A DNA stretch of 64,000 nucleotides from Bartonella sp. HY328 (GCF_025449335.1 NZ_CP104883.1:922501-986500), one strand, 5' to 3'; shown: positions 54,217 through 63,703, counted from the stretch's first letter. Numbers and translations are program-made. The notes: generated from the sequence alone by a model not told the origin.

Positions 54217-55125
54217 TTAATCTTCTTGATGGATAGAACGGGTTAATAGGGCTGCGGCTGCCGCCCTATTTTCGACCCCTAATTTGGAAAAAATAGATTC
54301 CAAATGCTTATTAACTGTGCGTGGTGATAGTCCCAATATGTCGGCAATATCCTTATTGGATTTTCCATGGCCTAGCCACTCGCAAATCTCGGTTTCTCGC
54401 GCAGTTAATTCAAAGCGTTGTTGCAGGCGTTTTGCTGCACTTTCATCAACACTATTAAGGCGAAAAAGATATTCATCATTACCGCTTTGTGCCATATAGG
54501 TAAGTTTTAAATGTTGATCCTCATGGGCAATATCAAGCGAGCTACCAAGGGGTGATTTATTTTGCAAAAACGGTACTAATTGGTTTTGTTGCCAGTTTTG
54601 GGATAAAGTGTCTTTTTCCATATTTACTAATAATTGCGAAGCTTGCGGCGTTGACCAAAGTATTTTGCCAAGCATATTGCAAGCAAAAAGAAAACGACCG
54701 CTAAAATCAAGCGCAGTGCGGGCAGATTGGGTAGCACGGGCATTTTTAAGATGCACATGAAGGCGCGCCAACATTTCATCAATTTTTATCGGCTTGGTAA
54801 TATAGTCAACTGCACCTGCCTCAAGCCCTTTAATCATGTTGTCACTATCATCAAGTCCGGTCATAAAAATAATCGGCACATGGGCAAGGGATGGATCAGA
54901 TTTCAATTTCAGCGTGGTGGCAAAACCATCCATATGGGGCATAATCGCATCCATAAAAATAAGATCTGGGGTTACACGCTTAACAATTTCTAACGCATCT
55001 TTGCCATTTAGTGCGGCAAGCACCATGGCTTTACTTGGCGCAAGCGCGTCTTGCATCAGGTTTTGCATTTCTGCACTATCATCAATAACAAGGATAATAA
55101 CACGTTCCAAGGTTTTATTATTCAT
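54217..55125 (-). CDS. LuxR/FixJ-type response regulator next to the urt/ure genes
   Basis: Two-component regulator of 302 aa. Receiver domain about 9-125: ILVIDDSAEMQNLM, phospho-Asp in DLIFMDAIMPHMDGF, and TKPIKIDEML with the conserved Lys. A middle region of about 100 residues has a PAS-like hint (RFLFACNMLGKILWSTP). A LuxR helix-turn-helix closes the protein: LTARETEICEWLGHGKSNKD, LGLSPRTVNKHLESIFSKLGV. It overlaps the hybrid kinase gene by eight bases, so they form a pair. By position it probably controls urtABCDE and perhaps urease. Confidence 0.9.
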   Translation of the reverse strand: MNNKTLERVIILVIDDSAEMQNLMQDALAPSKAMVLAALNGKDALEIVKRVTPDLIFMDAIMPHMDGFATTLKLKSDPSLAHVPIIFMTGLDDSDNMIKGLEAGAVDYITKPIKIDEMLARLHVHLKNARATQSARTALDFSGRFLFACNMLGKILWSTPQASQLLVNMEKDTLSQNWQQNQLVPFLQNKSPLGSSLDIAHEDQHLKLTYMAQSGNDEYLFRLNSVDESAAKRLQQRFELTARETEICEWLGHGKSNKDIADILGLSPRTVNKHLESIFSKLGVENRAAAAALLTRSIHQED

Positions 55126-56647
55126 GATCGATTTGTTCCAATAGCTGATGATAGGTGTGAAAATTATAGTTTGATGCGGCTTTGTGCAAAGCTTGTAACC
55201 ATTGTTGCGTGGCTATATCATCATAGGTTGCAAGCATCTGGTCAACATGGTTGATGATGCCTGTTTGATACCCAATTGCCGCCAATTGCTTTAACTGGTC
55301 TATATCTTCATTAGCAATATGTACCTTTTGTCTCTCTCTTTTTACTTCCTTTACATCATCATAAAGCCAGTTAATGGGTAAAAATTTAACGATGAGATCG
55401 GTTAAATCTTGATGAATAAATGGTTTTGCAAGCTTTGCATTATGCGGCCTATCTTCACCATCTAAGCGAGCAATCTCGCCAATATTGGCTGATAGCATGA
55501 TGATTGGGCTTTTATAACCTTGCTGCCTTATTAATTTTGCAAGTTCCCAACCAGAAAGATGCGGCATTTCAATATCAAGAATAAAAAGATCAATCGTAAT
55601 ATTTATTAAAATGTCTTTGGCTAGATTGCCATTTTCCGCCAAATATATTTGAAAGCCAAGTGGCTCAAGCAAATCACGGATAAGATCACGTTGCGTTTCA
55701 TCATCATCCACCAGCAAAATGCTTTGCCGCTTGCCACTATAGCCGGTTATTTTAAGCGCGTTATGTGGCTTTGTTACTTGATTGGCTTGGATAGATGAAA
55801 GCATGAGGGTCACACAAAATTCGCTACCCTTGCCATAGTCACTGTTAACGCTAATATCGCCGCCCATCATATTGGTGAGAAGACGGGTTATGGTAAGTCC
55901 AAGACCAAGGCCTTTTATGTGGGCAGTATTGTCCTCAATACGCTCAAAAGGTTCAAAAATGCGCTCTAAGTATTCTTGTCTAATACCTTGGCCACTATCT
56001 TCTACATGAAAGTGGGCAATGCCGTTGCGCCAAAAAATGTTAAATTTTATATAGCCCTTATCGGTATATTTAACCCCATTGGATAAAAGATTGATTAATA
56101 CTTGCCGCAATCTTTTTTCATCACCTTTGACAAAGGCGGGTAAATGATCGGGCTTGTTATAAATAAAATCCAATCCCTTTTCTTCAGCTTGTAATTTAAA
56201 AATATCAACAATCTGGTCAAGAAATTGCTCAAAATCTATTTGCCCTATTTGCAATTGCATGCGCCCAGTTTCAATGCGCGAAATGTCGAGCAAACCATCA
56301 ATCAGGCTGGAAAGATGCTCACCGCTACGGCGAATAATATGAATAGGCTTTTGGTCGATATCAGCCTTTTGTTCAAGCAATTGTGCATAGCCTAAAATTG
56401 CATTAAGCGGCGTACGCAATTCATGCGACATACCAATAATATAGCGACTTTTGGCGTGATTGGCATTTTCAGCCTTGTCTTTGGCTTTTTGTAATTCAAA
56501 ATTGGTATTTTGTAATTCCAATAAGGTGTCACGCTGCTTGCGCTGTAAACGCCAAATAATTGTAGTGCTAATTGCAATGATTGCCGCAATCACCATTAGG
56601 CTGATTGCTATTAAAATAGTAAATTGCATGTCATTGCCAGTTAGCAT
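55118..56647 (-). CDS. Hybrid sensor histidine kinase/receiver paired with the LuxR regulator
   Basis: Membrane-bound kinase of 509 aa. One N-terminal helix (FTILIAISLMVIAAIIAIS) with almost no periplasmic part, a short coiled linker, then the H-box GMSHELRTPLNAILGYAQLL near residue 75, N-box NLLSNGVKYTDK, G1 DSGQGIRQE and G2 GLGLGLTITRLL. A receiver domain follows (about 310-425; ILLVDDDETQRDL, phospho-Asp in LFILDIEMPHLSG). The C-terminal 80 residues are helical and lack the HPt signature. There is no separate sensor domain, so the signal may come from the membrane or a partner. The start has GGAG six bases upstream. Confidence 0.9.
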   Translation of the reverse strand: MLTGNDMQFTILIAISLMVIAAIIAISTTIIWRLQRKQRDTLLELQNTNFELQKAKDKAENANHAKSRYIIGMSHELRTPLNAILGYAQLLEQKADIDQKPIHIIRRSGEHLSSLIDGLLDISRIETGRMQLQIGQIDFEQFLDQIVDIFKLQAEEKGLDFIYNKPDHLPAFVKGDEKRLRQVLINLLSNGVKYTDKGYIKFNIFWRNGIAHFHVEDSGQGIRQEYLERIFEPFERIEDNTAHIKGLGLGLTITRLLTNMMGGDISVNSDYGKGSEFCVTLMLSSIQANQVTKPHNALKITGYSGKRQSILLVDDDETQRDLIRDLLEPLGFQIYLAENGNLAKDILINITIDLFILDIEMPHLSGWELAKLIRQQGYKSPIIMLSANIGEIARLDGEDRPHNAKLAKPFIHQDLTDLIVKFLPINWLYDDVKEVKRERQKVHIANEDIDQLKQLAAIGYQTGIINHVDQMLATYDDIATQQWLQALHKAASNYNFHTYHQLLEQIDHE

Positions 56648-56691
56648 TCCAACTCCCCCACATAAAGCTATGTTATAGGATGAAAGACACC

Positions 56692-56707
56692 TACGTCAAT
56701 TGACGTA
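56692..56707. promoter_or_regulatory. Perfect 16-bp palindrome in the kinase-urtA divergent region
   Basis: TACGTCAATTGACGTA is its own complement over all 16 bases. It lies 45 bases from the kinase start and 102 bases from urtA. Its two-fold symmetry and length suit a dimeric LuxR/FixJ-type regulator such as the one encoded beside it; the binding is inferred. Confidence 0.6.
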
Positions 56708-56808
56708 TGGGCAGGAGTTTATTTTTATGGTCACATCATCTTTAGAAAATCTCTTAAAATTTTCATAGAATAAGGGCGTTTGCCGCTCGATAATTAGGGA
56801 ACCTCAAG

Positions 56809-58107
56809 ATGATCAAATTACAAAAGACCCTCGCTTTGTTTGGCTTAATACATGCGGCGATTTTTATGACGCCATTGGCGGCCTATGCACAAGAAGAGGA
56901 GGTTATCAAGGTTGGCGTGCTTCATTCGCTTTCTGGCACTATGGCAATTTCTGAAACCACCTTAAAAGATACCGTTTTGATGCTCATTGACGAGCAGAAT
57001 AAAAAAGGCGGTTTGCTGGGAAAAAAATTGGTCGCCGTAGTGCAAGATCCCGCATCTGATTGGCCGCTTTATGCTGAAAAAGCTCGCCAACTTATCACCC
57101 AAGATAAGGTTGATGTAATATTTGGTGGCTGGACTTCATCATCGCGCAAGGCGGTTTTGCCAGTAGTTAAGGAATTAAATGGCTTGTTTTTCTATCCTGT
57201 CCAATATGAGGGGGAAGAATCTGAGCGCAATATTTTTTATACTGGCGCGGCTCCCAACCAGCAAGCAATACCAGCCGTTGATTATTTAATGAATGAAGAA
57301 GGCGTTGAACGTTGGGTTTTAGCAGGAACGGATTATGTTTATCCGCAAACCACCAATAAAATCCTTAAAGCCTATTTGAATAGCAAAGGTGTTAAGGATG
57401 AAGATATTTTAGTTAATTATACGCCCTTTGGTCATTCTGATTGGCAAACCATTGTTACCAACATCAAAAATTTCGGCAGCACAGGTAAAAAGACGGCGGT
57501 GATCAGCACGATTAATGGCGATGCTAATGTTCCCTTTTATAAGGAACTTGCTAATCAAGGCGTAAAGGCTGAAGATATTCCGGTTATTGCCTTTTCTGTC
57601 GGTGAGGAGGAATTAGCTGGACTTGATACTTCCCCACTTGTTGGCCATCTTGCCGCATGGAATTATTTCCAATCAGTTGATACGCCGATAAATTCTGAAT
57701 TTATTGATACTTGGCATGGTTTCATCAAGGATGATAAGCGCGTTACCAATGACCCGATGGAAGCGCATTATATCGGCTTTAACATGTGGGTTAAGGCTGT
57801 AGAGGCGGCTGGTACCACCAAACCCGATGCAGTGATTGATGCCATGATTGGAGTATCTGTCCCCAATCTTTCTGGTAGCTTTGCCACTATGATGCCCAAC
57901 CACCATATAATGAAACCCGTTTTAATTGGCGAAATTCAAGAAGATGGTCAATTTGCCATTGTCCATGCAAGTAATGGGCTCATTCTTGGTGATGAATGGT
58001 CAGATTATCTCGAAGGCTCAAAAGATCTTATTTCTGATTGGCGTAAACCGATGAATTGCGGCAATTTCAATGTAAAAACCGGTAAATGCGGCGGCTCTGC
58101 CCAATAG
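56809..58107 (+). CDS. urtA: Urea ABC transporter substrate-binding protein
   Basis: Periplasmic urea receptor of 432 aa in the branched-chain amino-acid/amide binding family. Signal peptide up to about AAYAQ (residue 28). The mature part starts IKVGVLHSLSGTMAISETTL, a strong UrtA signature, and includes GWTSSSRKAVLPVVKELNGL, FYPVQYEGEE and a C-terminal Cys-containing segment (CGNFNVKTGKCGGSAQ). It leads the urtABCDE operon and lies divergent from the two-component pair. Confidence 0.96.
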   Translation: MIKLQKTLALFGLIHAAIFMTPLAAYAQEEEVIKVGVLHSLSGTMAISETTLKDTVLMLIDEQNKKGGLLGKKLVAVVQDPASDWPLYAEKARQLITQDKVDVIFGGWTSSSRKAVLPVVKELNGLFFYPVQYEGEESERNIFYTGAAPNQQAIPAVDYLMNEEGVERWVLAGTDYVYPQTTNKILKAYLNSKGVKDEDILVNYTPFGHSDWQTIVTNIKNFGSTGKKTAVISTINGDANVPFYKELANQGVKAEDIPVIAFSVGEEELAGLDTSPLVGHLAAWNYFQSVDTPINSEFIDTWHGFIKDDKRVTNDPMEAHYIGFNMWVKAVEAAGTTKPDAVIDAMIGVSVPNLSGSFATMMPNHHIMKPVLIGEIQEDGQFAIVHASNGLILGDEWSDYLEGSKDLISDWRKPMNCGNFNVKTGKCGGSAQ

Positions 58108-58229
58108 ATCAATCAAGAAATTTTTGAGTATTTTATAGCTTTTTGAAAATGCAATAAATGCTCGCCTTTCATCAAGTCCTTTATCATTAACCATAGGATA
58201 GGGCTTGATGCTTTTTAAGGACAAGCAAA

Positions 58230-59888
58230 ATGTTTAGTCTATTTCGCTCTTTATTGGGAGTTTTGCGGCTGTGTCTTGGCTTTTTAGCAGTTTTTCTAAT
58301 GCCTATTTTTATCACAAATGGCTTTGCGCAAAATAGTGATGCACAAGTTGCAATGGATCTACGTCGCCTTGTCAATGCCTTAGGCGAAGGTTCGTTTAAT
58401 GAAAAATCAAAAGCGATTAGTGATCTTGCAAGTCTAAATGATCCACAAATTGATCTTGTTCTAAATGCTATGAATGAGGGACGTTTGGCGGTGCAAAATA
58501 GCAATAAATCGGTTGTTATTCTGGATAGTCGCGATGGTAAAATACATGCAATAGATGCTTTAACCAATGCTGACTTTGGTGTGCAGGCAACAGCATCCTA
58601 CAAAAAAATAGCGCTAAATAATCGTTTGCGCCGTGATCTTGGCGCTGCCATCGGCCAACGCACCTTGATGAGTGATGTGCTGTCAAAGCGCCAAGAGGCA
58701 GCGGCAAATATGCTGCGAAATCGCGATATCGCCAATTTACCTCTATTGGATAAAGCCATTGCTCAAGAAACGGACTTACAGGCTTTAACCCTAATGCAGC
58801 AGGCAAGAGCAGCAACAATAATCAATACCGATATAGCAATTGAGCAAAAAATTGCCGCGATTGAGGTGATTGAAAGCCTGCCTGCACGTGATGCCATTGC
58901 ATTTTTAACGCCGCTTGCAACAGACCAAAATTTGGTGGGGAAAAAAGCCCGCACAGCATTATCGGCGATGGAGCAAAAGTTACAATTTCAAGCTGCAGGT
59001 CAAAATGTCATTTATGGTTTATCACTTGGCTCGGTTTTGCTCTTGGCGGCGATTGGCCTTGCCATTACCTTTGGCGTAATGGGCGTTATTAATATGGCGC
59101 ATGGCGAAATGGTGATGATTGGCGCTTATTCCACTTATCTTGTTCAAAGCTTGATTAAACAGCATATGACAGTGCTTAATGAGTGGTCTATTCTGATCGC
59201 CTTGCCAATTGCCTTTTTAATCACTGGCGCAATTGGTGTTTTATTGGAGCGCAGTGTTATTCGCTGGCTCTATGGTCGCACGCTTGAAACCTTGCTGGCA
59301 ACTTGGGGTGTTTCTCTTATCTTGCAGCAGGCTATACGCTCGATGTTTGGTGCGTCTAACCGAGAGGTTGCAAGCCCGTCATGGTTGTCGGGCAATTATG
59401 AAATTTGGGGCATGAGCATTACCGCATCAAGGCTTTGGATTATTGCTTTTGCTTTAATCGTCTTTTTTAGCCTGCTTTTATTAATGAAACGCTCGTTTTT
59501 TGGTTTGCAAATGCGTGCTGTTACCCAAAACCGCGCTATGGCTAATGTCATGGGTATCCGTACCCCGTGGGTCGATGCTTTAACCTTTGGTCTTGGTTCG
59601 GGCATTGCTGGGCTTGCCGGCGTTGCTTTAACCCAGATTGATAATGTTAGCCCCAATCTTGGCCAAGGCTATATTATTGATAGTTTCATGGTGGTGGTGT
59701 TTGGCGGTGTGGGTAATTTATGGGGCACATTGGTAAGTGCTTTTACTCTTGGTATTGCCAATAAATTGCTTGAGCCATGGGTGGGTGCAGTGCTTGGTAA
59801 AATCCTGCTGCTCGTCTTTATTATCTTATTCATTCAAAAACGTCCGCGTGGTCTCTTTGCACAAAAAGGAAGGGCGGTTGAGGCATGA
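58230..59888 (+). CDS. urtB: Urea ABC transporter permease UrtB
   Basis: Inner-membrane LivH-type permease, 552 aa. Typical of UrtB, the first 250 residues are an extracytoplasmic, helical domain after a signal-like segment (VFLMPIFITNGFAQ). The permease part follows, with SLGSVLLLAAIGLAITFGVM, NMAHGEMVMIGAY, LYGRTLETLLATWG and GVGNLWGTL. AAGGA lies eight bases before the ATG. A 122-base gap separates it from urtA; the urtC start overlaps its end by four bases. Confidence 0.95.
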   Translation: MFSLFRSLLGVLRLCLGFLAVFLMPIFITNGFAQNSDAQVAMDLRRLVNALGEGSFNEKSKAISDLASLNDPQIDLVLNAMNEGRLAVQNSNKSVVILDSRDGKIHAIDALTNADFGVQATASYKKIALNNRLRRDLGAAIGQRTLMSDVLSKRQEAAANMLRNRDIANLPLLDKAIAQETDLQALTLMQQARAATIINTDIAIEQKIAAIEVIESLPARDAIAFLTPLATDQNLVGKKARTALSAMEQKLQFQAAGQNVIYGLSLGSVLLLAAIGLAITFGVMGVINMAHGEMVMIGAYSTYLVQSLIKQHMTVLNEWSILIALPIAFLITGAIGVLLERSVIRWLYGRTLETLLATWGVSLILQQAIRSMFGASNREVASPSWLSGNYEIWGMSITASRLWIIAFALIVFFSLLLLMKRSFFGLQMRAVTQNRAMANVMGIRTPWVDALTFGLGSGIAGLAGVALTQIDNVSPNLGQGYIIDSFMVVVFGGVGNLWGTLVSAFTLGIANKLLEPWVGAVLGKILLLVFIILFIQKRPRGLFAQKGRAVEA

Positions 59889-61048
59889 TATCGTCATTAT
59901 TTCACAAAACAAAAGGTAATTTCGCGCAGATAGCGGTAAGCTTTATAATGATATTTACCCTATTGGTGATTGCTGGTAACCTCTTAATACCAGCAACATC
60001 TTCCCTTCATATTCCAACTTATTTCATGTCATCACTATTTGGCAAATATTTTTGCTATGCACTATTGGCCGTTGCCCTTAATATGGTGTGGGGTTATTGC
60101 GGCATATTATCGCTCGGTCATGCGGCATTTTTTGCACTAGGTGGCTATGTTATGGGCATGTATCTAACCCGCCAAATCGGCCCGCGCGGCGTTTATGGCG
60201 ATCCGGTCTTGCCCGACTTTATGGTGTTTTTAAACTGGAAAGAATTGCCATGGTTCTGGTTCGGCCTCGATAATTTTTGGTTCTGTGCCTTGTTAATCAT
60301 GCTAGTGCCGGGTGTTTTAGCCTATGTATTTGGTTGGCTTGCCTTTCGCAGTCGTGTGAGTGGTGTTTATTTTTCAATTATTACCCAAGCACTTACCTAT
60401 GCTTTAATGCTCGCGTTTTTTCGCAATGATATGGGCTTTGGCGGCAATAATGGCCTTAATGACTTTAAGGATATTTTAGGCTTTTCTATTCAGGCCGATA
60501 GCACCCGCGCCGCTTTATTTTTTGCAAGCGCCGTATTTTTAAGCCTTGGTATTCTTTCTTCAGCCTATCTGATTAAATCACGCGCTGGTAAAGTTTTAAT
60601 TGCGCTGCGTGATGGTGAAAGCCGCACGCGTTTTTTAGGCTATAGGGTGGAAAACTATAAGCTCGCAGTGTGGACATTCTCCGCTATTTTAGCTGGTATT
60701 GCTGGCGCACTTTATGTGCCACAAATTGGCATTATTAACCCGTCAGAATTTGCCCCTGCTAATTCAATTGAAGTGGTGATCTGGGTGGCAGTTGGTGGAC
60801 GCGGCACCTTGCTAGGGCCAGTGATTGGTGCCATCTTGGTCAATTTTGGCAAAACATGGTTTACATCCGTGCTTCCTGAATTTTGGCTGTTTGCCCTTGG
60901 CGCTTTGTTTGTTGTGGTTACGTTGTTTCTACCAAAAGGGCTTATCGGACTTATAGATAAGTTTAAAGCCCACTTTGGAGGCGATTCATTAAAGCCAGAA
61001 GATGACGCTAATAGTTTGGATATTGTTGAGGCAAAGGTGGGCAAATAA
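59885..61048 (+). CDS. urtC: Urea ABC transporter permease UrtC
   Basis: Second LivM-type permease of the urea importer, 387 aa, with about nine hydrophobic segments. Visible: YALLAVALNMVWGYCGILSLGHAAFFALGGY in outline, SRVSGVYFSIITQALTYA, RDGESRTRFLGY, and GRGTLLGPVIGAILVN. It pairs with UrtB to form the channel. ATGA overlap with urtB and one-base overlap with urtD show tight coupling. Confidence 0.95.
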   Translation: MISSLFHKTKGNFAQIAVSFIMIFTLLVIAGNLLIPATSSLHIPTYFMSSLFGKYFCYALLAVALNMVWGYCGILSLGHAAFFALGGYVMGMYLTRQIGPRGVYGDPVLPDFMVFLNWKELPWFWFGLDNFWFCALLIMLVPGVLAYVFGWLAFRSRVSGVYFSIITQALTYALMLAFFRNDMGFGGNNGLNDFKDILGFSIQADSTRAALFFASAVFLSLGILSSAYLIKSRAGKVLIALRDGESRTRFLGYRVENYKLAVWTFSAILAGIAGALYVPQIGIINPSEFAPANSIEVVIWVAVGGRGTLLGPVIGAILVNFGKTWFTSVLPEFWLFALGALFVVVTLFLPKGLIGLIDKFKAHFGGDSLKPEDDANSLDIVEAKVGK

Positions 61049-61815
61049 TGAAACAGGATATCAACCATGCGACAACCAATGCCCTGCTTTATCTTGATGG
61101 CGTGCATCGAAGTTTTGACGGCTTTAAAGCAATTAACGGTCTTTCCTTGATTATCGAAGCGGGGGAAATGCGAGCCATTATTGGCCCCAACGGCGCTGGA
61201 AAAACCACGATGATGGATATTATCACGGGCAAAACCAAACCCGATCGCGGCGAGGTGTTTTTCCAATATGGCAATATTGATCTCACCCAATATGATGAGG
61301 CAGCCATTGCCATGATGGGGATTGGCCGCAAATTCCAAAAACCAACGGTGTTTGAACATCATACCATCGCGGATAATCTCGAGCTTGCCTTGCATAATGA
61401 TCGGCGTGTTTTTAAAACCTTGTTTGGCTCACTTAATCATAGCCAAAGGCGGCGTATTGATGAAATTTTGGGTATCATTCGCCTTGGCGATAGACGCCAT
61501 TTGCTTGCTGGCTCTTTAAGTCATGGTCAAAAGCAATGGTTGGAAATTGGTATGCTTTTGGCGCAAGACCCAAAACTATTGTTAATTGATGAGCCTGCTG
61601 CTGGCATGACCGATGATGAAACAATGGAAACCGCAAGCCTGTTAAAATCCATCGCTGGCGCCCATTCGGTCGTGGTAGTTGAACATGATATGGTTTTTGT
61701 GCGTGAGCTTGGTGTCAAAGTTACCTGCCTTCACGAAGGGGCAGTGCTTGCTGAAGGTTCAATTGATGCGGTGAGTTCAAATCCGCAAGTGGTGGAGGTT
61801 TATCTTGGTCGCTAG
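61048..61815 (+). CDS. urtD: Urea ABC transporter ATP-binding protein UrtD
   Basis: LivG-type ATPase, 255 aa. Walker A GPNGAGKTTMMDIITG, a signature region SLSHGQKQWLEIGMLLAQ (the UrtD variant LSHGQKQWLE), Walker B LLLIDEPAAGM and the switch His in VVVEHDM are intact. It forms a heterodimer with UrtE under UrtB/UrtC. It overlaps urtE by 11 bases. Confidence 0.96.
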   Translation: MKQDINHATTNALLYLDGVHRSFDGFKAINGLSLIIEAGEMRAIIGPNGAGKTTMMDIITGKTKPDRGEVFFQYGNIDLTQYDEAAIAMMGIGRKFQKPTVFEHHTIADNLELALHNDRRVFKTLFGSLNHSQRRRIDEILGIIRLGDRRHLLAGSLSHGQKQWLEIGMLLAQDPKLLLIDEPAAGMTDDETMETASLLKSIAGAHSVVVVEHDMVFVRELGVKVTCLHEGAVLAEGSIDAVSSNPQVVEVYLGR

Positions 61816-62563
61816 TCAATTATCATCCGTTGATGATCGGCAAAATCATGTCGGCGAAAATAGTCTTGATGTTGCAGGTATTAATCTATTTTATGGTGCG
61901 GCACAGGCCTTAAAAAATATTTCAATTAAGGCAGAGGCTGGCAAGGTTACTTGTATTCTCGGTCGCAATGGTGTGGGTAAAACCTCTATCATGCGGGCAA
62001 TTTGCGGATTATCAGCGATAAAATCTGGAGAAATTGTTTTTAATGGCGAAAATATTGCCAATCTTGCAGCTTATGAGCGCACCCGTAAAGGCATTGCCAG
62101 CGTGCCGCAGGGGCGCGAAATTTTCCCACTTTTAACGGTTGAAGAAAATTTAAAAACTGGCTTTGCTCCTCTAACGCGTGGCAACCGCACTATTCCAGAA
62201 GTGGTATTTGATCTTTTCCCTGTGCTTGCCAGCATGTTGCATCGGCGCGGCGGCGATTTATCGGGAGGTCAACAACAGCAATTGGCAATTGGCCGTGCAT
62301 TGGTAACAAGGCCAAAATTATTACTGCTTGATGAACCAACCGAAGGTATTCAGCCATCAGTTATCAAGGATATTGGCCGCGCCATTGCCTTTTTGCGTGA
62401 TCAAGGCGATATGGCGATTGTTCTGGTAGAGCAATATTTTGACTTTGCCCAAGAATTGGCAGATAATTTTTATATGCTTGATCGTGGTGAAATTGTCATG
62501 GAGGGCAATAAAAAAGATATTATCGCGCAAGAAAATGAGGTGCGTGCATGGATGACCGTTTAG
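61805..62563 (+). CDS. urtE: Urea ABC transporter ATP-binding protein UrtE
   Basis: LivF-type ATPase, 252 aa. Walker A GRNGVGKTSIMRAICG, signature DLSGGQQQQLAIGRAL, Walker B LLLDEPTEGIQPS and switch region LVEQYFDFA. The start is a TTG inside urtD with GGAGG seven bases upstream; no ATG is available before the conserved fold begins. It is the last gene of the operon. Confidence 0.95.
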   Translation: MVASQLSSVDDRQNHVGENSLDVAGINLFYGAAQALKNISIKAEAGKVTCILGRNGVGKTSIMRAICGLSAIKSGEIVFNGENIANLAAYERTRKGIASVPQGREIFPLLTVEENLKTGFAPLTRGNRTIPEVVFDLFPVLASMLHRRGGDLSGGQQQQLAIGRALVTRPKLLLLDEPTEGIQPSVIKDIGRAIAFLRDQGDMAIVLVEQYFDFAQELADNFYMLDRGEIVMEGNKKDIIAQENEVRAWMTV

Positions 62564-62690
62564 CTATTTAACCAATACAAAATAACAAGGCGCGAATGGA
62601 ATGTATCTAATCTAACTTTAAAAGGTGTCTAACCTTGATTTTTTAGATTTCAGCCGGTTCAAATTGTCACTTAATTTCAATGATTTATTT

Positions 62691-62764
62691 TGGCTGGGGA
62701 ACCTGGATTCGAACCAAGACTAGCGGAGTCAGAGTCCGCTGTTCTACCCTTAAACTATTCCCCA
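62691..62764 (-). tRNA. tRNA-Gln (anticodon CUG)
   Basis: On the minus strand a 74-base cloverleaf with encoded CCA. Acceptor stem TGGGGAA/TTCCCCA, anticodon stem GCGGA/TCCGC around loop CTCTGAC with anticodon CTG, and the T-arm with GGTTCGAATCC. U1-A72 is typical of glutamine tRNAs. It lies opposite to urtE and pal. Confidence 0.93.
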
Positions 62765-63140
62765 AGACAGATTGGCGGCAAATATATTAATGCCGAATCT
62801 TCCAGTGCGGTGACTTCTAGCATATTTTGCAAGGCAATCAAGACTAAAAAGCGCAAAATATGCAATCTTTTGATGTTGATTCGACTTTTTTACCGCCATG
62901 TTGCATCAACAAATCAAGCATGTTGTAAATTTAATTGATAGTTGCCGTTTAAACGCCGTAATTTTTGGTGATGAAAACTGCAAGCCTTGATGATGTTTTT
63001 TGTCTTTTTTACAGAAAAATGCGTCAAAAAGTGATAAAAATTTCATGTTTATTGTTTATTAACCATAGTTATTGAATTGCCTTTAATGAACTTAGGCTAA
63101 AGACAAATTATCAACAGACCAACTAAGGGAGTGCCGGCAC
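62765..63140. other. Intergenic region upstream of pal and of tRNA-Gln
   Basis: About 375 bases carrying the tRNA-Gln promoter (minus) and the pal promoter (plus). In relatives tolB lies directly before pal; it is not here. No other gene is seen. Confidence 0.45.
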
Positions 63141-63680
63141 ATGCGCCGTTTCCAGACAATTATACGCCATCCCGTTACGGTAGCACTTTTTCTTTCGCTT
63201 ACCCTTGCTGGTTGCGCTAAGAAAAACACCGGTTTAGATGCCAATGGCCAATATGGCGCCAATGGTCAATATGGTGCCAATGGCCAATATGGCTCAGGTA
63301 GTGCAAGACCAGGAACATCGCAAGATTTCACCGTAAATGTTGGTGATCGCGTGTTCTTTGAGCTTGATTCATCTTCTATTCGTGGCGATGGCCAGCAAAC
63401 TTTGATGCGCCAAGCGCAATGGTTGAAGCGTTATCCTAACTATACCATCACCGTTGAAGGCCATGCCGATGAACGCGGTACCCGTGAATATAATATCGCT
63501 CTTGGTCAGCGCCGTGCAGTTGCTGCCCGCGATTTCTTGATTTCACAAGGCATTTCACCTAACCGTATGCGCACCATTTCTTATGGTAAAGAGCGTCCGG
63601 TTGCTGTTTGTGACGATATTTCTTGCTGGTCACAAAACCGCCGTGCTGTTACCGTGCTCAACAATGCGCCAAATAGCTAA
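63141..63680 (+). CDS. pal: Peptidoglycan-associated lipoprotein Pal (Omp16-like)
   Basis: Outer-membrane lipoprotein of the Tol-Pal complex that anchors the outer membrane to peptidoglycan, 179 aa. Lipobox LTLAGC with the acylated Cys near residue 25. A linker then contains ANGQYG three times (residues 34-51, from three 18-bp units). The OmpA-like domain (about 70-175) has FFELDSSSIRGDGQQTL, TVEGHADERGTREYN (peptidoglycan site), LGQRRAVAARDFL and CWSQNRRAV. It is very close to Brucella Omp16. GGGAG lies nine bases before the ATG. Confidence 0.96.
   Translation: MRRFQTIIRHPVTVALFLSLTLAGCAKKNTGLDANGQYGANGQYGANGQYGSGSARPGTSQDFTVNVGDRVFFELDSSSIRGDGQQTLMRQAQWLKRYPNYTITVEGHADERGTREYNIALGQRRAVAARDFLISQGISPNRMRTISYGKERPVAVCDDISCWSQNRRAVTVLNNAPNS
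63240..63293 (+). repeat. Three 18-bp coding repeats in pal
   Basis: Units of GCCAATGGCCAATATGGC with one or two silent changes, encoding ANGQYG three times in the linker between the lipid anchor and the OmpA domain. Confidence 0.88.
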
Positions 63681-63703
63681 ATCTTGGCTTTATTGCGGGC
63701 TTT

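Noticed and set aside
62690..62938. Open frame across the tRNA-Gln region
   Set aside because: It reads through the complement of a clear tRNA gene.
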